Below, one piece after another: positions 1 to 8,800 of a DNA stretch of 35,539 nt. Source of the DNA: an uncultured Butyrivibrio sp. (GTDB taxonomy: Bacteria > Bacillota > Clostridia > Lachnospirales > Lachnospiraceae). Numbering within the stretch: the stretch's first letter is position 1; every line of letters starts with the position of its first letter. Location of the stretch: positions 1 to 35,539 of the forward strand of contig NZ_CAMVPU010000040.1 of assembly GCF_947169445.1 (NCBI RefSeq), written 5' to 3'. The notes beneath the pieces are model-generated. The model made no database searches. It was given only the letters and a program-made list of their open reading frames with translations, and had not been told where the DNA came from. The translations under genes were made by a program, and so were the position numbers.

Positions 1-539
1 TCTTCGGTTATTTCCGCACTTGTTTTACCATATTCCGGCAAAAAGAAAATAGGATCATATCCAAATCCATTACTGCCGGCTATTTCATATCCGATTATTC
101 CTTCCATAGTTTCTCTTGTAGAGAGTTCTTTTCCATCAGGAAGTACTGCAGAAATAGCGCACACAAACCTGGCTGTTCTCTTATCATCCGGAACTCCTGC
201 GAGTCTTTCGATAATAGCAGCATTTTTCTCGGAATATGGTGTATCTTTTCCCATATATCTGGCTGAATAAATACCGGGTTCACCGTTCAGATAATCTATT
301 TCAAGTCCTGAATCATCAGCAAGCACAATACTCTCGTCATCAGGATCAGCTTCTTTTAGCTTAGCAGCTACAGCTCTTGCCTTGATCATGGAATTCTCCG
401 CAAAAGAGCTTCCATTTTCCTCAATATCATCGCTAATACCGGCATCAGCCATGGAAATAATTTCTATTCCAAGAGAGCCTAAAATTTGGCGAATTTCTTT
501 TAACTTACCTGCATTTCCCGTTGCAAATACTATTCTCAT
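1..539 (-). CDS. rdgB: XTP/dITP diphosphatase (RdgB/HAM1), C-terminus cut by window edge
   Basis: House-cleaning nucleotide pyrophosphatase that hydrolyses dITP, XTP and ITP to monophosphates in the cytoplasm, keeping deaminated purines out of nucleic acids. Reading from the ATG at 539 gives 179 codons that run off the left edge. The family is usually about 195-205 residues, so only the last 20 or so are missing. Family hallmarks are visible: an N-terminal MRIVFATGNAGKLKEI, the metal-binding DDSGLE, GEPGIYSAR, and GFGYDPIFF near the end. The start codon overlaps the TGA stop of the preceding gene as ATGA, a classic sign of translational coupling. It is the third gene of an rRNA methyltransferase / amidase-like / rdgB operon. 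Identity is secure; only the C-terminus is unseen. Confidence 0.95.
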   Translation of the reverse strand, partial: MRIVFATGNAGKLKEIRQILGSLGIEIISMADAGISDDIEENGSSFAENSMIKARAVAAKLKEADPDDESIVLADDSGLEIDYLNGEPGIYSARYMGKDTPYSEKNAAIIERLAGVPDDKRTARFVCAISAVLPDGKELSTRETMEGIIGYEIAGSNGFGYDPIFFLPEYGKTSAEITE

Positions 540-1591
540 TCCATCTCCTCAAAAGCCTGAGTAATTCCCTGATATATTCCCAAAGCTACCTTATTAATGT
601 ATGCCTCATCCTGAAGCATTTTATTATCTGTATCACCATTTAAAACGCCTGCAACAACTCTTGCAGCAGGGATTTTCGCGTTCATGAGCAAATAATCATT
701 TTCTTTGGCCGGTTCTATAAAAATGCCCGCAGACCCCGTTTGGGAAACACAGTTAGTTTCCAAAATCCCGGCAAAAGATGCATTATTAAAACCTCGCAGA
801 TAAAAATCATTATTAAAAGTGCAGCCAATGCCGTTAACGCTTGTATCTTCAGATACATAAGCGCCTATTCCGACAAGTAGATCAGCCCCTGTTTCAGACA
901 GTAATGCCTGTCGTCTGTTATCATCAACATTTGTATCGGAAAGTCTGGTGAAATAAAACTTAACAGTGCTATTCTCGTCTTTTTCAGCAATATTTTTAAG
1001 TGCAAGTGCTATGTCAAGAGTGACGTCTTTCTCTGTAAGACCATCAAAAGATATCCCTTCATCAATTCCACCTGCTGCCGGATCAACTACAACAATCCTC
1101 TTATACTCTTCATATGGCTTAAAAAAACGAACTTCTATGGTATTAGATTCTGTCAAAGAGCTCTCATTGGCATAAAGGTCATTTAGTCCAAAATCAAGAG
1201 ACACTCCACCTGTACCTTTTTCAGAAATACATACAGCACTATTCAGGATCATCAGATCCGTCGCAATAGGATTATCAAGATAAAAATCCTCTTCACGTCC
1301 ATTTATATTAATGATCAGCTCATGATCAAGGTATCTGTCTTCCAAAACGATATCATCTGAACCCACAGTCTTGGACAAAGGGATAATAAGCTTACCCTTC
1401 TGACCCTCCGGCACATTTCTGTCCACCAGAAGATTGTAGGATGTCGCAGTCTCTCCCCTGTCTATTTCCACGCCTGCAGCGTCAGTTATCATGATATGCT
1501 TGGTTGCACAGCGCCATAGCATGACACTCATGCAAATCCCGGAGAAAATAGACGCCTTTATGAGCATTTTTTTCATCTGCAAATTATCCAT
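536..1591 (-). CDS. Amidase_3-fold protein with missing zinc-binding histidines (probable pseudo-amidase)
   Basis: A 351-residue protein with an N-terminal hydrophobic anchor (about residues 10-27), an unassigned beta-rich N-terminal half, and a C-terminal half that follows the N-acetylmuramoyl-L-alanine amidase (Amidase_3) pattern. The expected DPGHGG motif reads D170-P-A-A-G-G, so the first zinc histidine is Ala173. The TEKD motif keeps Glu187, and FTRLSD plus DNRRQALL match the usual TR..D...R...A segment. The expected SIHAN motif reads GIGAY, so the second zinc histidine is Gly243. FIEP keeps Glu293, which aligns with the catalytic glutamate. Two of three metal ligands are therefore gone, and hydrolysis by the usual mechanism looks impossible. 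It may bind peptidoglycan or regulate another amidase (inference). The start lies 6 nt after the methyltransferase stop, with a GGATGA ribosome site; it ends in an ATGA overlap with rdgB. Confidence 0.8.
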   Translation of the reverse strand: MDNLQMKKMLIKASIFSGICMSVMLWRCATKHIMITDAAGVEIDRGETATSYNLLVDRNVPEGQKGKLIIPLSKTVGSDDIVLEDRYLDHELIININGREEDFYLDNPIATDLMILNSAVCISEKGTGGVSLDFGLNDLYANESSLTESNTIEVRFFKPYEEYKRIVVVDPAAGGIDEGISFDGLTEKDVTLDIALALKNIAEKDENSTVKFYFTRLSDTNVDDNRRQALLSETGADLLVGIGAYVSEDTSVNGIGCTFNNDFYLRGFNNASFAGILETNCVSQTGSAGIFIEPAKENDYLLMNAKIPAARVVAGVLNGDTDNKMLQDEAYINKVALGIYQGITQAFEEME

Positions 1592-1597
1592 AACAGA

Positions 1598-2743
1598 TCA
1601 TCCATTTTTTCTGGGAGGCTTAGGTCCCATAAATTGATAGAAGTATGTTTTGATCATACCGTTATATATTTTTCTGTTCTTGTCGGCTTTTTTGCCAATA
1701 TATTTTTCAGCCTGATCAAACCCGGTTATAAGATACATAGACCAGGAATCAAGCTCTTTGTAACGATTACCGATTGTTTTGTACAAAGAAGGCAATTCGC
1801 CCTGCTCACCAATTCTCTCTCCATATGGAGGGTTGGTAATGATAAAGCCGTATTTCTTCCTATGGCTAAGGTCAGCAATGTCTCTTGCCTGGAAATGGAT
1901 CATCTTGTCAACACCGGCTTTTCTGGCATTTATACGGGCTATTTCCACCATTTCAGGGTCAAGGTCATAGCCCTGAATGTCAGTTTCAATGCTGGTATCT
2001 ATTTCATCCCTGGCTTCATCTCTTACATCAATCCAGTTCTGAGGAGTAATTATGTGCTCCCAGGCCTGTGCAGTAAAGTTTCTGTTCATACCGGGAGCAA
2101 TATTAGCTGCCATCATAGCCGCCTCAATTGGGATTGTTCCGCTTCCGCAGAAAGGATCTACCAGAATTCGGTCAGCATGCCATGGTGTGAGCATGATAAG
2201 TGCCGCAGCCAGATTCTCGGCTATAGGCGCCTTGGATTCCAGCTTTCTGTAGCCTCGTTTATGCAGAGAATCACCTGTTGTATCAAGAGCAACTGTCACT
2301 TCGTCCTTCATCAAAAAGACTCTTATTGGATACTCCTCACCGTCCTCCTTAAACCAGTCGGTGTGATAGCTTATCTTCATACGCTCGACTATAGCCTTTT
2401 TTACAATTGACTGGATGTCTGATGGGCTAAATAGCTTACTCTTGACACTGGAGGCTTTCTTGACCCAAAATTTCCCTCTCTCAGGAATAAAATCTTCCCA
2501 AGGTAGGTTCTTAACTCCCTGGAATAATTCCTCGAAGGATTCTGCATGAAAGCTTCCAACCTTAATAAGAATTCTCTCTGCCGTTCTAAGACAAATGTTG
2601 GCACGACAAACAGCGTCAGAATCACCTGCAAAGGTTATTCTGCCATCAACTGACTCCGTAATGTCATAGCCCAAATCAATAATTTCTTTTTTTAATACTG
2701 CTTCCAGCCCAAAATGGCATGGAGCTATAAGTTCAAATTTCAT
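1598..2743 (-). CDS. THUMP-domain class I SAM-dependent rRNA methyltransferase (RlmL/YpsC type)
   Basis: Predicted 23S rRNA guanine-N2 methyltransferase of the RlmL/YpsC family, 381 residues with the chosen start, matching the usual 380-residue single-domain Firmicutes form rather than the longer fused enterobacterial RlmKL. The N-terminal THUMP region (about residues 1-155) binds RNA. The Rossmann methyltransferase follows, with the SAM-binding D196-PFCGSGT and the catalytic N304-PPYGER motif of N2-guanine enzymes. The frame is open to 2791, but that part lies inside the pectinase terminator hairpin. I therefore start at the ATG at 2743, where MKFELIAPC fits the family N-terminus; an ATG at 2746 is also possible. 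A promoter-like TATAAT lies only 7-10 bases before these ATGs. It heads the methyltransferase / amidase-like / rdgB operon. The exact target base cannot be told from sequence. Confidence 0.9.
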   Translation of the reverse strand: MKFELIAPCHFGLEAVLKKEIIDLGYDITESVDGRITFAGDSDAVCRANICLRTAERILIKVGSFHAESFEELFQGVKNLPWEDFIPERGKFWVKKASSVKSKLFSPSDIQSIVKKAIVERMKISYHTDWFKEDGEEYPIRVFLMKDEVTVALDTTGDSLHKRGYRKLESKAPIAENLAAALIMLTPWHADRILVDPFCGSGTIPIEAAMMAANIAPGMNRNFTAQAWEHIITPQNWIDVRDEARDEIDTSIETDIQGYDLDPEMVEIARINARKAGVDKMIHFQARDIADLSHRKKYGFIITNPPYGERIGEQGELPSLYKTIGNRYKELDSWSMYLITGFDQAEKYIGKKADKNRKIYNGMIKTYFYQFMGPKPPRKNG

Positions 2744-2753
2744 CATACCTTTG

Positions 2754-2783
2754 ATTATACAAAGTGGGGTATTGCCTTGGCAA
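2754..2783 (-). promoter_or_regulatory. Candidate promoter of the methyltransferase operon, embedded in the terminator
   Basis: On the minus strand TTGCCA (2778-2783) and TATAAT (2754-2759) are separated by 18 bases, a near-consensus sigma-70-type promoter. The -35 element lies within the terminator hairpin of the pectinase gene. The predicted transcription start is near 2747, at or next to the ATG codons at 2746/2743, so the message could be leaderless or nearly so. Confidence 0.55.
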
Positions 2784-2791
2784 TACCCCAC
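2764..2791 (-). terminator. Rho-independent terminator of the pectinase gene
   Basis: A perfect inverted repeat with 13-base arms (GTGGGGTATTGCC and its complement) around a 2-base centre lies about 22 bases after the pectinase stop. In the RNA it is followed by a short U-run (UUUGU). The stem is very strong and the U-tract weak, so some read-through into the methyltransferase is possible. Confidence 0.8.
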
Positions 2792-2812
2792 TAAATATGA
2801 ACGATATTTTAT

Positions 2813-5800
2813 TTATTTTATGATGTGAAGAAATGCAAGCAGTTTAGCAAAAAGACCTGTCTTCACTGCAATTGCAGCGCCTGCAACCACAACTACTGCA
2901 GCTGCACCTCCGGCAATAGGAGCTACAGGAACTGATGACTTAGGCTTGTCATTAGTAGGAACGCTCTGTTCCTGAATATCTGTAGTATTACTATCAGATA
3001 CAGCCTGTTCCTTATTGTCAGTCTGTGAAGCAGTTTCTGCAGTTGCTTCATTTTCTACAGCTGGTGAATTCTCTGCTACAGCTACATCCTGCTGAGCACT
3101 TCCTTCAGCACTTTCAGTTGCAGCTACCTCAGCCTCTGTAGTCTGACTTTCTGTCTGCTGCTTATTCTCAGACTTAGACTCTGTCTTAGTCTTTTCCTTG
3201 GACTCAGTCTTCTTCTCAGAAGTCTCTGCCTTTGGAGCCACATCTGCTGTTGTATCTCTTGTCATTCCCAGCACCTGACCAACTAATGTCTGAACTGCTG
3301 TAACAACAGGGTTCTGATTTGTAGCAGGCTCATTGTTTGTTTCTTCAGGTGTTGCTTGAGTATCAGTAGAAGTTGTAGTTTCTCCTGATGTAGTTCCTGA
3401 CTCACTAGGTGCTACACTTGGTGTCTCGCTTGGTGTTTCACTCGGCTTATCTTCCTCAGTTTCTTTATCCTTGGCAGCATCTTCATTAGAACCGTTGATG
3501 TCTCTCTCAGACGTTACAGCAGTGTATTCGCCGTAAAGGTTCGCTACCACATTCTTGTAATCAATTTCCGCTGCAGCAAGTGCCTTGATTCCTGCATCAG
3601 AAAGCTTGAAGAAGTTTCCAAGATCAATTGAACCATTTGCACTTCTTATTGATGCTGCTACTGCATATGGATCAGAAACACTGGCAACTGGAGCGTCAAG
3701 AGATACAAACCAGTCCTCAGAAACCTTTAATCCTTCGGCATTAGAACTTGTCCCATCATTCCAGAAGAAGTTCAACTTGCCATAAATCTTGTTCTTGTCC
3801 TGCGTACCCTTGCTCTTAAGATTTTCATTTGTATTAGTATTATTAGTTCTATATGAAAGAACACCATTTACAAAGAAATCAGTATTTGCTGTGTCATTGG
3901 TATAAAGAGCTACATTGTTGCTGCCATTGTTAAATGACATACTATTGTAAACTTGAATATCAGGGCCAGAGTTGGAATCAATACCCTTAGCTTTATTATT
4001 CCAAGCTACAGAATTGATAAGCTTGTGAGGACCTGTTATGCTGGATCCTCCCATCTTAAATCCGTTACCGTTTCCTTCGTTAGTACCATCAACACCATAT
4101 CCATTAGCGAATGCTACGCAGTTCTGGATAGTAACCTGCCCAATGCTTCCTGTCTCAACCTTCGCAAAAAGATCCCATCCATCATCAGCATTGTTATAGG
4201 CAATACATCCATCAAACACAATACCCTCACCTACTGTAAGCTTAGCAGCAAATCCATCTGCATCCTCGTAGCCTGCATCAGCATTGCTATAAGAAGTGCA
4301 GTTGAGAATAAGGTCATAACTTGGCCAATCCTCACGGGTATCTGATGAAAGATATCTGCTTACCTGAATACCGGTATTACCATTTTCATATGTACGAACA
4401 TCTTCAAGCGTAATATGACTTCCAGATACCTGAATACCCTTAAGGGAATTTCCAGACTTCGTGCAATCGATTCCATTTACATACCAGTAATCACCAGCAA
4501 AAATAAATCCTGCACATCTTCTGTTAAAGTCAAATACTGCTCTTCCGCCTTCTGTAACCATCTTGATCGGCTTGGAAGGAATTCCATCAATTCCTCTTTC
4601 TATCTTAACTGTACTATTTAAGCTGTAATTACCAGAAGCCAGAACAATTGTCTGTCCAGGCTGCACATACTTTACAGCAGTATAGATATCTACAGGAGAA
4701 CTTTCGGATCCATCTGCATCAGCCTTTCCATCAGGTGAAACATATATCTTTTCATCATCGTTTATAGTTGCAAACTTTACTGTGTGTGTAAACTCTGCTT
4801 TATCATAAGAAGACAAACACTGATAAATATCACCCTCAGGATGGAAACCTTCATTTGGCACAAAACTTACATTAAACTTGTTATCTCCTCTTGTAAGTGT
4901 GACTTTTGTAGTCTCCACATCACCAGCCTTAACTTCTTTTTTCTCAACAATTGCTTTTCCATCTTTATCTGTAATTGTCAGCTTACCATCTGCATTTCCT
5001 GTGTACTTAAGATCATACTTGGCTGTATTAGAATAAGTTGCAGATATAATCTGGTAATTAGGAATCACATAGGTTATTGGCTTATCTTCAGCAGGTGCAT
5101 CATCCTCAGGATCAATGATCGTAAGGTCTATATTGCTAAAGGTTGCCTTGAAGGTTCTTGAAGCAAAGAATCCTACATAAATATTTTCAGTATCAATCTG
5201 GCTAAGATTATCTGTTCCATAGAATTTCTTCTGTGAAATCACATTGTCATTTTCATCAAGATAGCTTACAAAGAATCCAGTATTGTTCTTCTGAATTCTA
5301 AGTCTTACGACAGTCAAAGGATTTTCAACAGTTGAAGCTGTACCACTTGTTTCATTACCAAGAATATTGTAAGTTCCAGCATTTGATCCGCAGGATGTCT
5401 CCAATGTATACATCTTGGATGAGAACTGTGTAGTAACTGTTTCCGTATCACCAGCAATAAGTTTATCAAGATTCTCCTGGGTTACGCCTTTCTTTTCCTG
5501 CGCTCCAAGACCATTTTTCATTGTAATCTTTGCTGCACCGGCATCAGTTGTAACCTCGCCATTAACTGTATCGTAGTAGTACTCAACCTTTGAACCTATT
5601 GCCATATAGGAGTTATTCCAGAATGCAGTAGCATCTCCATTTACCCCCACACGATCTGAAGCCATAAGTCCAAAGCCCTCCTGACCATTTGTGAAGGTCC
5701 AGGAATCAATGGTAGCAGTAGCTGTCAAAGTAAAGTTCTTATTAGCCGGGATAGCTGTGTAGTAGAAAGAAAGTCCATCTGTCGAAGCTGGAACTATCTT

Positions 5801-8800
5801 ACCCTTATTTTTCAGATCCCAAACTGTAACAGAACCATCTTTATTAGCCTTATATCCGCATTCTTCTGACTTCGTTGAAACACCTGATCCGAATGCTGAG
5901 AATACCCACTCACGCTCGCCATCTTCTGTTACTTCAACTTCCATAGCAGCCTCTTTAGAAGAATCCTCTCCCCTAGTTGCTATAAGAGAAAGCTTATAAG
6001 TATGGCCAACATTGAGTTTTGCAAAAGTATAATTGTACTCTGTTTTATTATTATCTACAGGTGCCTCAGGAGTTACAGTAGCCTTCTCCTGTGACGCATT
6101 ATCTGTAATGTCTGTAGCAACCAGCTTATAGGCTGTTGCTTCAGGTACTGAATAGAACTTAACTGTAACCTTACCATTGCCCTTATTAACTGCATTCTTA
6201 AACTGAGGTGTAGCAAGTGGAAGAACGAAATCAAAAATCTTTTCTTCACTCACAAGCGGCAAATCTTCATCTTCTCTTGTAAGATCTGCAGAGAACATAT
6301 ACTGTCCGCTGGCTTTAGGCTCAAATGTAAATACAAACTCATCCTTCTCAGCTGAAGAAGTCTTACTCTCGATAATGTTTCGATCCTTGTCAACCATGAA
6401 GGCTTCAAGTTTATCTCCGCCATCCTTACCGATAACTGCTTTAACTGTAACATCGATCTTTCCAGGATTTTCCTCGTTAAGCTTTACACCTGTTACAACA
6501 GGTTCCTCAACAAGATCCCATTCAAGACGTGTCTCAGGCTCAGCTGCTGCACCTTCTGTTACTTCTACCTTGAAGATATAGTTATTTACACCAGCACCTC
6601 CAAGATAATATGTTCCAGCCTTGTCAAGCTTAGTTTCCCAAATAAAAGTTTTATCTTTCTCAGCAGCCACATCGGTTTTTTCTACTTCTTTTCCGTCAGC
6701 ATCAAGTATAGCCATCTGTCTGTCTTTATCACCCGCAGCCCACCATACCTTTACTGTAGCCTGATCTTTAGTTGTAAACTTGATTGAATTTTTAGTTGTC
6801 TTAGCTCCACCACCAAGATTAATTCTACGTGTTAATGATGTGCCATCTTCAAATTCTTTTGTCTTGTCTTCAACCTTTGAACTTGAACTATAAATGATAG
6901 TGAAGTATTTATCTGTACCAGCCTCTTCAACATCTCCGTCTTTCTTAGCACCCTTAGCAAATATATCAATATCTGATGCATTAAGTGTTGATACTACTGC
7001 TTCAGAAGCCTTTTCTTCTTTTACTACTATCTTGAAAATGTAGTTATTGTTGATATCTCCGCCAAGATAATATGTTCCAGCATCCTCAAGTGTCAGCGTG
7101 TTTATATATGGCTTATCTTTCTCAAAAGTTCCCTCTGCTGTAGCAACTGCCTTTCCAGTAGTATCCAGAATAGTCATCTGGCGATTGTCGGTATTTCCTT
7201 CAACCCACCATATTTTTACAGTAGCCTTAGCAGAAGTTGTGAATTTAACTGCATTCTTAGCTGTGGATACCTTTCCACCAAGACTTAGTCTCTGAGTTGA
7301 TGAATAGTCATCCTCCCATGATTTAGCACCACAGGTTTCAACTTTACTGTTTGCACTATAGATGATAGTAAAGTAATTCTCTGTTCCTGCAGTTTCAGAA
7401 TCTCCGTCTTTTTTATCGCCTTTTTTTACCTGATCGAGCGCAGAAGATTCTAATACAAACTCAGTCTTAGCATCATTATTCTCTGCCGGAGTTTCAGGAC
7501 TTTCAGGTTCTTCCTGGCTTGTTCCGTCAGGGAATACAATTGCCATATCTTTTCCATTAGCTGTGAATGGATCCCACTCGCCAAGGAATGCTCCTACAGA
7601 AATAGGTGTTCCATCAGCGCATACTGCACTGTCAGGCTGTGTTGACCAGCTAGCACGAAGAGAGCTGTTATTTATGCCTGAGATTTCGTATGTACCATAC
7701 TCAGTGCTTCTTGCAGATTTACTGCCAAGTCCATCTCCCCAAGCTGCGGGAGTTATCATTGAAACAACAGAATTTTCGTCATACTCATATTTCTTAGTAC
7801 TTTCGTTGTACTTCCAGTTTGTCTTGTCAATTACTGTGTTGTAGAAAACAGCTTCACCTGCAGCTGACCATGGTCTACCAAAAAGTGCTGGCTTTGATGC
7901 ATGTGTAGAAGCAGTGTCAACACCAGGAGTTGTGCTCTTTACAGTACAGTTATACATAAGGTAACCGCGAGTAGTAGCGTCCTTCTGCTGAGCTGCTGTA
8001 ATAAACGCCTGATCATTCTGATTATCACTTGTGTTAAGAACAAGATCACACTTTGCAAATACAGCGGTCATACCACCAAAGATGTAGTCAGTGCCACCGT
8101 ATACTGCGCAGTTATAGAATGCTGCAGTTGTTCCTGTATGTCCGTAAACAACATCCTGACGGCCAACCATTTTACAGCCATCAAAATAACATTCTGTTGC
8201 TGCACCTGTAAGTGCCAAAGCTGTAGCTCTTTCTACATATGACTTATCCTGAACCGTTGTATCTCCGGCTGCCATAGTAGCTCTCTTTACAGAGCCCTCT
8301 TTTGCACTACTCTGAGCAACAATTACATCCTCAGCAGCTTTCTTGGACATATACTGGTTAAAAGAGTTCTCAAAGATAATGTTCTTAGCTTCAAAGCCCT
8401 TAGCATCTACTACTACAGATGCATTCCAATATGTTGCTGTTCCTGCACCAGGATTTTCTACTGATGGATAGCCATTTGCCTTATTGGTAGCAAGTACATC
8501 AGCATCGTATTTATAGTCACTTCCCATACTATAGTAGGTATAGCCATGACCATAGTACCAGGTAATACGAACTGCGTTTTCATCGATGTTAACGCCTGCA
8601 TCCTTAAGTGAATTGGTAGGTGTAGCACTGGCATTTTCAAAAGTAACATTTGGTGTATCTACAACAAGCATTTCCTCGTAGTCACCAGGTTCAATGCTGA
8701 TTGTTACTCTCTCGCCATCTTTTCTATCCATGTGGCGAACAACTTCAAGCGCTTCACCAATTGTCTTATAGTCAGCTGCATCAGAAGCACCAACTCTTAA

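Noticed and set aside
1634..2410. 258-codon open frame on the plus strand
   Set aside because: It lies wholly antisense to the well-conserved methyltransferase and resembles no family; its length follows from the codon pattern of the opposite strand.
2813..2960. Sortase (LPXTG) anchor at the pectinase C-terminus
   Set aside because: There is a hydrophobic helix but no LPXTG-like motif before it, and the tail (KLLAFLHIIK) is not the usual short basic end.
3953..5161. Several plus-strand open frames of 68-130 codons opposite the pectate lyase region
   Set aside because: All are antisense shadows within the pectinase gene, with no recognisable protein features.
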